A DNA stretch of 64,000 bases from Clarireedia homoeocarpa (GCA_001465935.1 LNKV01000002.1:1488001-1552000); one strand, 5' to 3'. Counted from the first letter of the stretch, positions 47,695-61,742 are shown. Notes: generated by a model not told the origin, from the sequence alone. A program made the numbers and translations.

Positions 47695-50600
47695 GGCGAA
47701 GATGTACCTGTCCGTCTGATTGACTTTCTGTCTGTGCCCGGTGACTTGTGGCTTTCCCTCGTACGGACTTCCTCGGCGACGGGATGTAGCAACGAACTTG
47801 TCTAGACTGGTAGAGGAGGATAGAGAGAGAGAGAGATAGACAGACAAGGAGGATAATCGACGATGAGATAGTAGAAAGATGCTATGATGACCACCGAGTA
47901 CATGCGGGAGTGGGTAAATAGGGTTGAGGGGAACATGAAGGCTTAAGTAGAGATTTGCAACGCTATCGTCCAAATTTGGAGTTAATTTGAACAAACTCGA
48001 GGTAAACGGTAAAAAGCAGTAAACAGTAAACTACTGTCAGCAAGTGATCTTACGCGCATGCAATCCATCCATGTGGCACACTACTACTGCTACTGCACCA
48101 CATCCATCTGTCTAATCTTGGTAGGGAATAAAAAGTCGGGCAGATCAGGGCCGCGATGCAATTTGCCTTCTTGTCTTGGATTTTTGCGCCGCCGCGTAAG
48201 GTTCTGTTTGATTTTCGGTGTGTTTATATTAATCTTTTCTTTTTGCTTTTTTATTAGTCTTTCGCCTTGGTCTTTTTCTGCATATAAATTAGTCGTCTGC
48301 GGCCAAATAATCCATCGCCTGCTGGAAAGTTGATTAGGGGCGTTCCCGTGCCCTGCTTAAATCAACGCCCAGCCCAATCTACCTTGTTTCCGGGTCGCTG
48401 CACTGCAAGAGAAAACCCCACCGAAACCCCGGCCTAGGTTTCTGGTTCAGCCCAACCAGGTCAAAAATCGACAGGAATGGCAAAAAAAGCAGTAAAACAG
48501 ATACTTACTAGTGTATAGTGGTTTATTCCCAATTCCCACTTCGCCCTTTCCATCCAAAACCCATGCAGCAGCTCTAGCGGATTCTCACTTGTATGCAGCA
48601 TTTCGTTGTTCCTTGAACGTTGGGGAGGGGTTGTTTTTCGGTGCACAACATGGTTATGCTATCTATCGTACCTAGTAACTTATGGTCACAATACAATCAA
48701 TCTCTTTATCCCCTATCCCCCACCTTCAGATCACCTTCTGACCGAAACTTCCCCATTCGCGGTGACGGAATAATGAAAGGTCTCACGGGTCCGATTATGA
48801 GCTAGACAGGGTAGCAAGGGGAGAGGGGGAGGCAGTGGCTGTTGGTTTGTGTTGCATGTTGCTCAACTAGCGATGGCCGGGTTCCACTCGTAAGGCTGCA
48901 CGAACGAGCTAGATCCATTACAAGGCTAGATTTCCTTTACATATTGTCCTAGATTCACAAATATCAGCCCGTAGAAAGACGGTGGAGCGATCTCCCGCCT
49001 TGCCATTGCACCCGCTTTCGGCAATAGCAAGCGCTTGCACAGCTCTCCTCATCTCTTATCCACGCATTCTCGTGAGCCGTCAGCAGGAAACATACCGTAC
49101 TAGTTTCACTTATCACATCACGGGTAAAGTAGAATGCTATGCTCGTCAGTCGCTCATCCAACTGAGGAGGTCATAGCACGTTACCTCATTCTCATTCATA
49201 GCCGTACACATTTCATGCATGGAGATCCTGTAAATTGACCTCTCTCATTCGTACGTAAGGTAAGGTACGATTGGGAAACCAACGCGGCTGATTGTGTCTC
49301 CGTAATTCAAACCAATTGCCAGTTACGAGGGGACGCCGCGGCGCTGGCTGGATGGATCGGGTTATGGCAATCGGAAGATGTACGTACACGAGTAAGCCTG
49401 GCGGTGACAATCAAAAGCCAACTCCCATAATGTGGTGGACGGCGATTTGGACAACGTACAGGACTAAATTGCTGCATAGCATGTGGGTTTAAATCCAATG
49501 GAGGCCATGGCCAATGTCTCTCGGCGAACTTGGACACGAACAAAGAGCCAACTCAATGCGGTAGGAAGGGTTGGATAGTGTCGAAAGTTAGTTTTACAGA
49601 GGGGGTCCCGGACAAGAAATCCATGGCGTGGTCAGGAAGGTAAGGCAGCTCTTTCCAATGGATCATATCATGCTATGCATGCAATGCGTGCTGCAGACCC
49701 ATAGAATCATGGATTCAAGGAATATCATCCACTGTCCTCCAGTGTCTGGCCAATATAGTAGTATACGAAGTTTTGAATGGAACACTTTGGGGTCTAGGTA
49801 CTGTCTGAGCATGGCCAAAAAGGTAAATGGAAACAACAACCGCACGAGGGGTCGTGTGAGTATGTGGTGAATGCGCACTGTGTGAATATTCAGCTCACAT
49901 CAGCTCGGTAGTCAACGCTACAAGTTCGTTTTTTGCTACGCCTCTCGGATAGCGCTTCGGCTGTTTCCACTAGGGCCCCTAATTGGTCAAATTAACTACC
50001 TTGTGGGTACTTTTCAGCTGAGCAGATACTTTAACTCGTATCCTTTTGTACTGTTGTGCTGTCCTGATTCTGCTTGTTTACTCTTTTTGCGCTGGTACAA
50101 TCAACTTTACTGGGGTGCAACATCAATGGCGGTAGGGAATTCCCTTGCAAATGTGAATGACTAGTGAGTAGGTGAGCAGGATTTGGGGAACTTCGACCCT
50201 GGTTTGTGGAATGTGAAGGCATTCATGGTCATCCGATGAGGCTTGACTACGAATGGATGGGATGGGGTTGGTGGGGGCTGGCAGGCCATAGGATGGGACA
50301 AGGTGGTTAGGTGGGATTGCATGATGCGACAGCTATGGTATCATTCTTATGCGATGCCATGTTGACAAACGCAGATTTACTGGGTAATGAACGCGGCTAC
50401 GACATTGAAGGATACGCTCTTTAATCGACCTAGATATCGATAGTCCGATAGTCGATGCGATGCGTATGCACAACGACCCCAAAGCTTGGAATCTTGGAGT
50501 TTATCCAGGCACCCGCTTCTTCATCATTTGAACGCATTACCATGCGGTACCAAACACTGGAAAGATCGGCACAGTAAGCCACAAATTCGCAGCATAACCT

Positions 50601-53462
50601 TTTCAGCCAGCAGAGGTTGAAAACCTTTGCAACTTCGCATCATACGGCTCTGCGTATCACGTCTACCTTCCGTACCTACATGTCCAATGCAAGGAAGAGC
50701 AATGTCGCGTATGATAAAGCTAAGTTATCGGGCCTGACCTCCTGGTGGGATCGGCCCGTCATCGGATTGCATGCGGCGTTTATCACTGAGGAGACGAGGT
50801 TAGGAAGATCGTTGATTTGGTATGGTGTGGTGTGCCCTCACTCCATGTATATACGTAACACCAACGTTGCCAGTCGGTCATTAATCGAAAATCAATGGCT
50901 AAGATCCAGCAGACACGCCATTGAAGACGGACCTGGGTCATTATCCATCACAATTCGATTTGCCTCTAATAAGACTGAACGATTTTCCTTTTTCCTCTTC
51001 AGGCATAGAGAAGGAATGATCACGTGAGTGCCAGGGAAGTCATCCTCCAAGCTTGTCTCGCGCTCATTACCGAGTCTTATATGCCTTATATATGCCGATC
51101 GAGAAGGATCATTATGCTCACTCGCTCCTTTCAATAATCTTCGTTGTTTGCGAGATTACTGTCAGCACACCAGCATACGATTTTTCTCCATGAAATCTCA
51201 TCGACCCGATGTGGATAGTGCCTACGAGAGCTTCCTTCTGAACGAGTATGCTTGAGTGCTGCATGCCGTAAGGCAATCTTACCTCCGCAATGTGATCACT
51301 ATCATGTTCTCCAAAAATGGATAACGAGTTGACGACACTCGACAAGTTCCCGCTCTATGTGAACGGATCTTTAGCTCCGTGTACGGGCACGCTGTCTTCT
51401 ATCACGTTAGATTTGACTCAGATTACTCGTAGGGAAGGAGGTATGGCAACTTCGGAGAACTGCGTCAAGGGATTACCTTTGAGTAAGATGATTATTGGCC
51501 ATCGAAAAACGTTCGTATAAGCCTGTACAACGGATTGAAGGTTGTGGCGACTCTTGGTCATTCTTGACGGTCATGTTGACGAGGATATCATGTAACTGCC
51601 TTTTTCGGCGTTGTTGGATTCCCTGTTGACGATGCAGGTACGAGGAAGGGGCCGGATGTAATGGCTCAATGTTGAACTCATGCCGATATCTTGTGCAGCT
51701 AAATCCGACACGAGGTCGCAGGGCTATCAAATGATGCCGTATTTGAGGTAACTGAGAGAAGCGGCTAATCGGCCATCAACAATAAACCAAGTTCAAGATA
51801 TGAAGAACGGGTTGTTCGGAGATTCGACAAGGCAGGTTTTGATCGGTGATTGAGGCGAATTAATGTAGCATGCTGAGAAAGGTCACAATAAGATAACAGT
51901 TAGATCTTACAGTCAGTTTTTACAGTCAGGGAGATATCCCAGTTTAAAAGATATTTTGAATATCATCTCGGCTCGTGCATTTGAGTTTGTGACGAGCACC
52001 GAGCGGAATATCACGTGCTCACTAAGCACGGACACCTCCGTATTATTTCCTTTAAGTTTCGAGGATAATCACATGAAACACCACGATTCAAAGATCGGAA
52101 AATTTCGACTCTCGCAATGAGCGGTCCTTCTCTACGTATTGCACTATCTACGACAAAGGCACAGTCAATTCGGGAAATAGGTATTTCTTTTCTGGAACGC
52201 GAAATATGATACTCTGGTGAGCATGAACATACAATGTTTGAGCACAAAGAGGCGCAGTAGCGCGCCGTGTCGGACGACATTGAGATAGGATAAACTTGAA
52301 TCGTGATTCGATTCAGAGGGGTACATCGGATTGGGGGCAAAACAACATTTTGTTTTCAAGTTTCCCCGACCCATGTCGTCGTCTCCAGAGAACGAGTGTT
52401 CTCGTGCATTTTATCTCTTACTAAGTGGCTGAGTTCGTGCTTGCTACACATGTTGATGCCAAGCGTTTCTGAACTATTTTACTGCTTTTCGGTAATAGCT
52501 CCCCGTTTGGCTCAGTCTGCGAACGGGCTTCCCCACTCAACGAGCTAGTTGTGACTTTGTTGAGTTTTAAGCCTACGTGTTTCCAGATGATCGCACGGCC
52601 TCCAGTGTGGTTTGACTATCTGCCGCGACTAACTCCGTTTCTGGCGATTGATGCGACTCACGGCACATATTTGGGGTTCATGGCTTGTTTTATCCCAGTT
52701 GATCGCCACGATGTCCATACAATGTTTTCGCTTGTGCTCAGTGATTAAGCTTATTAGAAACACCAGGAGGTCAATGAACTACCCTGCAGCGGTCAACTAG
52801 TCTGTAAAGTGGAGAGACTCTGAACACTACAAGCATTAGCCTTACTGACTGCAAAGGAAAGAAGAACAACCGAAGAGGCTCACGATCGTCGAGATCGCCC
52901 CTTGGTGTTCTCATACCCCAGTGTTGCATGATCGTCGGAACAACTTCAATAGTTATGATTGGGTAGTAGGGAAGACGTTGGTTCATCATGAACTAACTAT
53001 TCTTGCTAGCTCTAGATCTACCACTGTCTTCTCATCTCGCCCAGGAAGAGCTAGATCCACTGGAACTAACCATCCTTTTGTAAAAGTTGTGGTCGGGTCA
53101 CCATCATGTCTCGGAGTTGTATCACCAAATTCTGGTGCTCAGGTGCATGTTTTCAAAATCTCAATGGAGAGGAACACTGCCCGGTCTCCACCGGAGTAGT
53201 ATCAGACTCGGCATCTGGTCTTTTGCGTTTAGCTAAGCTTTTTTTGACTGTTTGTTAGCTACAAGTTTCTTCTATAAAATGGACTTGATATCCTGCTTTA
53301 AGTATCTTTTTTTCATCATCAGCATCATCAGCATCTTTCAATTCACTTCTCTCTATCTTTCAATAATACAACTTGCCCGGCGCCGGTCGCTTTCATTTTC
53401 GAACAATCTTTTAATAATTTCTCCAAGTTTCTCAACTTACAAAACAACCACCTACCTTCAAG
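47695..53462. other. 5.8-kb gene-free region
   Basis: No reading frame here has a recognisable domain or good splice structure. The composition is neither strongly AT-rich nor repetitive. It may hold distal regulatory DNA of the Egh16-like gene, decayed genes or non-coding RNAs. The last 200 bp (53260-53462) are T/C- and CA-rich, as in a 5' leader. Confidence 0.45.
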
Positions 53463-54403
53463 ATGCAATACACTTCAGTTATCCTCCTTGTGGCCTTCGC
53501 TGCTACCAATGTCTTTGCCCACGGTGTAGTCACCGAAGTCCAGGGTGCCAACGGTGTTAACATGCCAGCTCTCTCAGGTATGCAATCCCATCCTTGAATC
53601 TACTTTAGCCTCTTTTCTCCTCACCTTTCGATTTCATCTCTTAACATCCTCATTTAGTTGCCGACGGAACTCCTCGTGATTGCCCAAGCCCTGGCTGCGG
53701 TGCAGAAGCCGATACCTCCATCATCCGAGCTGGCGAGTTGGGAACCTCCAGGGCCACCGCATTGGGCCGCACTCCAGGTGGCGGACCAGTCGATGCCTCC
53801 AAGATGGTCTCTCTCTTCATGGGTGGCAACGCCAACTCCACCTCCGCCAAAGCTGCTCGTGAGATCCACGCCGCCAACATGGCTCGCCGCGCTCTCGCCG
53901 TCCGTGCCGCGAACGGTGGTACTAAGACCCCAGCCGGCACTTTCGAGACCGGTGTCAAGGCCGCTGAGGGAGCTGGTGCCGCCGCCGGCATGCCAACCTG
54001 TTCCGATGATGGAACTGTCAAGATGACTTTCCATCAAGTCAACCAGGATGGTGCTGGACCATTGACCGCCATGGTTGACGCCACTTCCGGTGGAACCGAC
54101 CCATCCGCATTCAAGAGCGCTCAAGTCACCCAGAATGTCCCCGGTATTGGCATCGGCGGTCTCTCTGCTGCTCAGACCATGGATTTCCCTGTCGCTATCC
54201 AGATGCCAGCTGGTATGACTTGCTCCGGCTCCGTCGGTGGCGCCAGCAACGTCTGCGTTGCCAAGCTCCAGAACAGTGCGCTCGCCGGTCCTTTCGGTGG
54301 ATCCGTCGCTTTCACTCAATCCGCTGCTGCCAAGAAGCGTGCTATCGAGTACAACCTCAGCAAGCGCCGCTTCGCCCGCGCTCTCCAAGCCGAGTCTGAG
54401 TAA
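53463..54403 (+). CDS. Egh16-like secreted protein (Gas1/Mas family)
   Basis: Two exons: 53463..53577 and 53658..54403; 286 residues. A signal peptide (MQYTSVILLVAFAATNVFA) is followed at once by HGVV, so His20 would become the first residue of the mature protein. The body contains CPSPGCGAEADTSIIRAGELG, PTCSDDGTVKMTFHQVNQDG and PAGMTCSGSVGGASNVCVAK with paired Cys residues. It matches the Egh16-like family (DUF3129), which includes powdery-mildew Egh16H and rice-blast Gas1/Gas2, proteins linked to appressorium-stage virulence. Basic pairs near the C-terminus (KKR and KRR) could be Kex2 cleavage sites. Codon usage is strongly biased, with long open antisense frames, which suggests high expression. 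The biochemical activity of the family is not established. Confidence 0.88.
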
Positions 54404-57040
54404 ATTCTCGCCTCGCGGTAGTTAGCTGGAGTAGTAATTTACGAATCTGGATAATGCGAAGGTGGAAATTGGACACTTAATGGTTGGTGTTTTGGTTGAG
54501 GATTAGATACACGAATGGAGAGGATTTCCTTTGTTACTACGATATTCCTTTTTGGGGCCTGTTTTCTTTCTCGGATGGGATGGGGTTTAAGATTGGGAAT
54601 CTGTGATTCTGAGTTTTTTTTCTTCTCCTGATGATGAGCAGGAAACAGGCGGGTGATGTTGCATATAGATATTGAGATTCAGAATTGACTTGTATACTTT
54701 CCTTTATACAGAGCCTACTTACGAGAAAGAAGATGCTGTAGGCGACGCTCGTTTATAATAGAAATATAATTATGCTGATCAAAAATCAATCTTCTCTATG
54801 CCTTAAACTGATCGAGGTTGTGAATAGTGATCGTCTCTCATTTGTGGTTTATTTTTGCTTTACCTCGTGATCGCATCTGCTCTAAGCTGGTTGTTTGGTT
54901 TCACTCTGGGAGCGCTTTGTAACCTGCTTCACGGGCTATAGCTGTATTCTTGGTTCTTTGGCTGTTCTCTTCAAATGGGAATAATTCGGAACGGATATAT
55001 AATTACAGCCGTCATCATCTCCCTGTTGCGGGGTTAATATGATTGCGCTTCGGTGAAGACACAACGTCACTCTATCGTGATTGGCGAAACGCCTTGGACG
55101 ATGACTCTAACATAATGTATAGAAGTAGTACAAACGACTGGTGATTCAATGACTTCATTTCCACAATTCAACTACCACCATTCGGCCATATGATGTGCTC
55201 TTTCTCTCATGCATGCTGAGGAATCGCAGCAACATTGTGGAAATGGTATAGGATCTTGTTTGAGACATCTCACATGTTGCTGATGAGGTGCATATATAAT
55301 CGATCTCGAGCTGGTGTACTCTCAAGTACATAATACCTACAAGGCTCCGTAAACCCCCAGACTTCTCTAGATGTTTTACTCGGTGAGCCTTTCCAATAGG
55401 CATCTGGAGTAGTGTAAATCTTCTCGGGTCGTTTAAATTCATGCCCAACGATAAAACAAGAGAGCTGGGCTTACACCTAGGCTCTGCGCCAGCCTGAAGG
55501 CCATGTATTATGACTGCAGCCATGGCTTAAGAAAGGAGAAGGAGTCAGGTTCCACCACCAGTTCTACCTTGCACGCTGGCATTAAATCCAATGCTCTCTC
55601 AGCCTTTCCACGAGACCGACAGAAATAGTTCATGGATGATCCCAATCAACCAGTGCTATTTAGCTTCACCGGAACACATGTGGCAAATGATGCAACACAG
55701 CCTGGGGCAATTTCTGTCAGCTACGACCGGACAACCTCTCATTTTGAGTGTGGAGACCGGCACGCCACTGTTGGGGTGAGCACAAAAACGACTATTCCTA
55801 TGAAATTTATAACGCTATAAGCCCTCGCTGAACCGTGTATCTCGTCGGATAATTGCGGATTTGTGTCTCTTAACCGTTAATTCTTGTCGTCATGTGGGGA
55901 TCTTCCATACAACATGGCGTGTTGCGCTGTCGTTATCCGTCCATCGTACAATATCCGATAATTGAATGGGTGTCAGCAGAATTTTACTCTGGCGACATGC
56001 AGAATATCACGTTATGCGGCGACGTACAAAAGCGCAACGGTTTGCAAAATATACAAAGTTGGATGAAAATGAGGAGAAGTCAGGAAACACTCAGGTCTGT
56101 CGCGGGAAGCAGCATATCCAGATCTGGCTGGCAGCTGCTCATCTAACCTTATTTGGTCAGAGGTTATACCCAAATGAGCTTAGCGTGTGTAATGCATCTC
56201 TCTGAAATATTTTGTTTCTTCATCGTCCTTTGCAAATCACCGACATCCCATAATATCACAGTGTGATTCCTGGATTTTGCCTGGCTAAGCCTCTCAGGTA
56301 TAGCATGAGATGGAAGAGACGTGATGTGATGACTGAGTGGTCTTGCACCCCTTCCTCCAAAAGTAATGTGATTTTGCTTGTCTCTCCTTTTCTTTCAACC
56401 TTTCATTCCAAGAGTTCACTCAAATCGGCTAAGTCTCCATGTCGCTCGCCTACAGAACAATGCTAAGGGACTACAACAATACTAAGGATGCCCGCCACAT
56501 GCAGTATCTACCCAGATCTACTTCAAGAATAGTACTTTCAGACTTCAGATCACCTTCTCATTGATTCAAACCGAGTGGTCTGGGTCGTAGTGACTGGATC
56601 GATTGATATATAGTATCTTTCGGTATTATTCTTATGATATAAAACATCCTGTTTACTGAATTACTTGCACAGATCGAACAATATCAAGGAGATTTCACAT
56701 TGTTCTTTGCGATGATCTTGGTGAAGACGTTGACTCTCTTCAATTTCAAGTAACAATAATGTATCCCATAATATTATGGAAAACTAATGTGTGCGTATTT
56801 CTCGGAATATTGTCGCAGGGGACACGGCATAGGCTCTCGTATCTATCTTAAGACTCCCTCCAAATGTGAACCTCCCAACTACTCATTCGGTCTGTCAACT
56901 CTCTTTCTCCATGTTACAAACCTTTAATACTAGTATAAGAGCCTTAAAACATTTTTGCACTTTGAACCTTTTCGTTCTAAATCCTCAATTTTTCTACAAT
57001 CAATCATCCTATCTCTTCTTCCTATCCAGAAGGCACCACA
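54404..57040. other. Gene-free region upstream of the pheromone receptor
   Basis: 2.6 kb with no convincing gene. The first ~350 bp is probably the 3' UTR of the Egh16-like gene. Short frames at 55632-55820 and 55892-56205 have no splice support. The region near 57000 is the 5' leader of the receptor. Confidence 0.45.
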
Positions 57041-58237
57041 ATGTCGTTCAGCACCTCGAATTTCGACCCTCTCTCCCAAAACTTTACTCTGTTCTTGTCG
57101 GATGGTACCCCAGTGTACATCTTGCCCACAGACGTCGACCACTTTTACTACTACAATGTGGCCAGCTGCATCAACTATGGGGCTCAGGCTGGGGCTTGCT
57201 TCATGATGTTCTTCGCCGTTGTCGTTCTCACCAAGTCGACGAAACGCAAGTCTATGCTATTTGTTCTCAACCTTCTGTCACTTGCTCTCGGCTTCCTTCG
57301 AGCTCTTCTCTTTGCACTTTACTTCACGAGCGCCTGGAGCGAATTCTACTCATCTTTCACACTCGACTTCAGTAGGGTGCCACGATCTGCCTATGCTACT
57401 AGCGTTGCCGGCAGCGTCATTCCTCTACTCATGACTATTACAGTCAATATGTCTTTATTCCTTCAAGCCTACACAGTATGCAAGGGTTTCGATGACATTT
57501 ACCGATACACCATGACCGCTGTGTCTGGGATTGTGGCCTTACTTGCAATCAGTTTCAGATTCGCTACCACGGTCATCAATATACAAACCATATTGTCAGC
57601 CACTTCATTTTTGTCCATGGCGTGGCTCATGGAAGGAACCCTTGTTACCGAAACAATCTCAATCTGGTACTTCTCCATCATCTTTACAGGAAAGCTAGTC
57701 TGGACTCTATGGAACCGCAGAAGAAACGGATGGAAGCAATGGAGCGCTGTACGCATCCTTGCTACTATGGGTGGATGCACTATGGTTATACCTTGTGAGA
57801 AATTTTATTGATTGTTTGAAAAATGCTTATGCTGACCAAAAATAGCCATCTTCGCTATTCTCGAATACACAACTCCTGACGCACTTCCAGAAGCAGGCAC
57901 TCTTGCCCTTACCATGGTCGCACTCCTACTGCCACTTTCCTCACTCTGGGCAGGCATGGCAACTGACGAAGAGACATCATCTCTTAATCTGCCGCATCTA
58001 GCTGCATCCAATCAGATATCCGGCTCTCGTACCAACTACCAACAAAAAAACTCCGGTGGAAGCTCCAACGCGCCTTCTTCACAGCTGTTTCTTCAATCGA
58101 GGAAGGGTAGCGATGCAATACAACCGGCTACTATGATCGATTCTGTGGTCAAAAGTCAGGGGAGAGACAGTACAGAGATGGATCTTGAAGCTATGGGCGT
58201 TCGTGTTAATAAGTCATATGGATTTCAACCCGCATGA
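57041..58237 (+). CDS. STE2: Alpha-factor-type pheromone receptor Ste2 (GPCR)
   Basis: Two exons: 57041..57794 and 57846..58237; 381 residues. Seven hydrophobic segments are visible between about 45 and 305, including CINYGAQAGACFMMFFAVVV, VIPLLMTITVNMSLFLQAY and the TM7 motif LLPLSSLWAG. This last is a Pro-containing hallmark of the Ste2 family. The extracellular N-terminus (NFTLFLSDGTP) carries an N-glycosylation sequon. The cytosolic tail from about residue 310 is Ser/Asn/Gln-rich, with likely phosphorylation sites. The receptor binds the peptide pheromone and activates the heterotrimeric G protein and the mating MAPK cascade. In several plant pathogens Ste2 also mediates hyphal chemotropism. 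Length is shorter than yeast Ste2 but normal for Pezizomycotina. Confidence 0.95.
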
Positions 58238-58736
58238 GTTGCTGTGATGTGATGAGGACACCAGACGGGATATCTGATTCTAGCAAGTAATACCCTAGGA
58301 GATAAAGAACAGATGGGAGTAGAGTGAACATATGGTGGGTGGAGGTGCAAAAAGTGGTGGTTTCAGACATACGATTTCTTTCGTCAGATGTATTTATTCA
58401 TGGGTTATACACCAGTTACCAAATTCCTCTTGCCTAAGAGGGTTACTTCTGCTTTTAAGCTTTTACTGTCTTGCATGTAATTCGATGATCAAAGATGGCA
58501 AGTGTCAAGCAGGCAATCCCTTCCTTCTTCATTACTTCTCTAAATGGAGAAGGAATGTTTAAAGAACTCACGCGCCATACCGCAAACACATTTCCGCACC
58601 AGCTCGAAGCCCCATGTAGTCGTTCGCTGAATTTCCTGTTCAACTTCATACCTATTGCAGTGTTCCTTGACGATGACTACTTCTTATATAATATCTGATT
58701 GAAAATCTTTACGCTACCAGTAGCTGCGCTCTCACT
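58238..58736. other. Spacer between the receptor and the disordered-protein gene
   Basis: 499 bp between two plus-strand genes. It should contain the receptor 3' UTR and the next promoter. No gene is seen. Confidence 0.5.
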
Positions 58737-61700
58737 ATGATGTCTCATCGTGGATCTTGGAGTCGTCCAGGACATCGCTCCAATGTCAACCCTGTTCATC
58801 GCAGATCGAGATCAAGAATTTCTTCGACTGATGGCCCTTCCACGCCCGTACGTGTACCACCGAGACATAGAGAATGGAACTCTCCTTACCGGTGAGTATT
58901 TTTAAAGCCAATTCATCCATTTCTACTCCATAAGAAGAGCACACACTGACGCGCTCCAGCTCCAAACCGCCGATAACATCGACTCTCCGCTGTCTCGTCG
59001 GCAAATTCGAATCCCTTGATGCGCTCAGTGTTCCCTACACCGTACCCTCCCTGCAACCTGCACCACTGCACTCCGCACCCAAGTCGCCTCATCGCGGAAT
59101 TGGAACAAATGGCTCGGTGCAACGCCGTCTATCCACCATTCCCAGCCCTGGGAGTCGCAGTCTCTCTATGAACGATGACATCTTCATAGATGACGTGCTC
59201 GAAAACTCGACATGGAATGAGACGCCCAGTAGCACAAAATCAACAATGATACGATCAGCTGGGAAGCAGTTTCAGACGAGGCGGGTGAGGATGGCGCAGC
59301 AGCAACCTGTGAAAATTGGGAAGGTAGCGCCGAAGAGTGAAGGTAGGGTGATATCTTCGTCATCGACGGCTTGGAATAGGAGTGTGACTAAGATTGATAT
59401 TCCGATGTATGCATTAAAGGGGCCTGTTGACGACAAAACACCCGGCTCGGCAATCAAAGATAGAATTCGTTTCTTCGATGGAAGTGTCGATCGCAAAAGC
59501 AATGCTATTAAAAATCAGCTTCTCTCAAGCCCTCCTAAGTGTGATCCTTATACATCACGTTCGGCCGGCACCAATGCCAATACTGGATCCTCAGTGGCTT
59601 CATACGCCGCGGCTGTGCCCGATACGCCTATGTTTAAAGTCCCATTCGGAGAACCAGAAAGCTATTCACGCTCTTCAGGAAAGGCACAAGAGAGGGGTAC
59701 ACTCTTATCGATCGGGAAGTCTCAGCATTCTGCCGCCTCAAGGAAACAGAGTAATGTTTTTGGAGAAATGGTTGAGAATCCTTTCCTTGCAAATCAATTG
59801 GCTTCCGCTGCAAAGTGCTCGACGGCTGTCTCGCCACGCACTTCCCCTATCAGACAAATGCAGCCTCGGATTATTACTTCAGGAACAAAAGGTAGGTTGT
59901 CATTGATATTTTCATCGCTTAGCCTAAGCAGAGCAGAGCATATTTGATTTACATACTTACATATATACTAACATCACAATCAAAGTAGACGAAACACCTC
60001 TCCGCGGACGATCTCTCGCTCGTTACGAAGTCAACATCACACCCACCCAACCCCGCGAAAATCCCCGCCTGCTCCGCTCTCGTCGCGCAACTGCGCGCTC
60101 TAATAAGAACAACCAAAGTACAACGCAGAAAGAAGCCGGCACACGACGTGATCAAATTGGCGAGGAAATCGAAGCGATTTACTCAGCCAGGAGTCGGGGG
60201 CGGAAAGGTCCAGCGACCTCGTATAACCAACTCTCTAGGGATCGCTATAAGGGATCCAAAGCAGCGGTGCTGGGGCTTGAGAATGGTAATGAGAAAGGAA
60301 ATGGGAGAGAAGTATACATAAAGCCGCAGTTGTTGAAGGATGGATCATGTTTTCGATCGAGGTCCAAAGTTGCGGATATGAGGATGGTGTTTGATGGGGG
60401 TGCTTCGTTTGATTCGGCTGCGCCTCGTTCGGGACCAAATTCAAGGGGGGGAGGTCCCATGTCTGGAGGTTTGAAAGGAGGAGAAGAAGGTCGTCGAGCT
60501 GCTGATCTGGCGCCACCTCCTGCGCTTCCACCGCCAAATTTTCCACTTTCTGTATCCCGAAAGGAAGAACATACCCCGCAATCGCGGCCTCAAGCTCAAG
60601 CTCAATCATTTACCCAACGACAACAGCATCATCCACCCCGCCAACCACCTCGAAACGACATCACACCACCAAGCGAACCCCCTGACCTCATTGAAGCCCG
60701 TCGAACTTGGCCGCTCGTAAGCCCATATAAGCCAAAAACCCCCGGAAACTTCATCGCAGATAAAATCCGATTATTCGAGTCAATCGCACAGAGCACTCGT
60801 CAGGGTTCCAGTTCGATAAGCCCCAGCAAAGCTAAGGAACAAGGAGCCAGCGCGGAAAAGATAAGTCCCACTCGAATTCATGCTTTCATCGATGGCCGAG
60901 ACGATCATTTCGAAAGCAGTCATATTCAGGAACGCGGGACAACTTACCCAATTGATCCAACACCTGATCATCAGCATGCGCCGCTTCAATTACAAGCCGC
61001 GTCCCACCCCACCCAGACCTTTGAGCGAAAAGACAAAGCAAGAGGTACTGCAAAAGCAAACGAACCCGGGGTAAACGGCGCCGAAGCTCAAGAGATAATA
61101 AACGGTTTAATAGGGCAACCGAATACACTTAAGAAATCGAAATCCACACCGCCGTTGCGTGCGATGAAAGGACAGTATTGCTCGGAGTTGAGGCTCGGGA
61201 AGAGGAATCATGTGGTGGGATTGTGGAATGAATTTTGGGAGACGCCGTTGGTTCCAAGGGAATTTTTTGAGAGGGAGAGAGGGAATGTAAAGGGGAAGAG
61301 GAGGGAGACGGATGGGAGTTGTGATTGGGATGGGGATGAGGAGGAGGAAGATGGGGATGAGGATGAGAGTGGGGATGAGGGGCGAGGACAGGGGTGGGAG
61401 TGGGGAGCTGTGTTTACTGGAGTAGGTGGGATGGAGGATGCTGGTGTAGGGGTGAATACAAATGAGAATGTAGAGAGTGCGGGAAGGAGAGAGATGGTGG
61501 TTAAGGAAGCGGAGTGTGGGTTGCAGGAGCCGAAGCCGTTAAGGGCGCTGGAGATGAAGAGGATGAGGTTATTGTGTGCTGAAAAGGAGAGAGAGAAAGA
61601 GAAAGAGAGGGCCAGGGAAAGAGAAAGAGAAAGGGGAAAGGAAAGAGAAGGTCGGGAGGAAATGGAGAGGGATAGGGGAAGGACGAGGAGAGATAGAGAT

Positions 61701-61742
61701 AGAGACCGGGACAGAGAGAAGTGGAGGAGTTGGAGAGAGTGA
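58737..61742 (+). CDS. Large, mostly disordered protein of unknown function
   Basis: Three exons: 58737..58891, 58960..59891 and 59989..61742; 946 residues. The introns (68 and 97 bp) have GTGAGT and GTAGGT donors, and all phases fit. Most of the sequence is Ser/Pro/Arg-rich. Two similar short motifs, AIKDRIRFFDG near residue 215 and FIADKIRLFESIAQST near 610, suggest a repeated helical element. A conserved-looking segment (GKRNHVVGLWNEFWETPLVP) lies near 790. The C-terminal region is acidic (DGDEEEEDGDEDESGDEG), followed by a charged Arg/Glu tract encoded by purine-rich DNA. I do not recognise the family. A cytoskeletal or nuclear scaffold role would be a guess. Confidence 0.7.

Noticed and set aside
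47695..47994. 100-residue N-terminal extension of the single-pass membrane protein
   Set aside because: The extension is low-complexity and lacks an ATG start; ATG 47694 places the hydrophobic segment near the N-terminus.
53654..54388. Long antisense frame across the Egh16-like gene
   Set aside because: Codon-bias shadow; the sense strand has a signal peptide, intron and family motifs.
55632..55820. Short frame with sensible-looking sequence (SFTGTHVANDATQPGAIS)
   Set aside because: No flanking exons, no named family and no supporting context; it could be a gene relic but cannot be supported.
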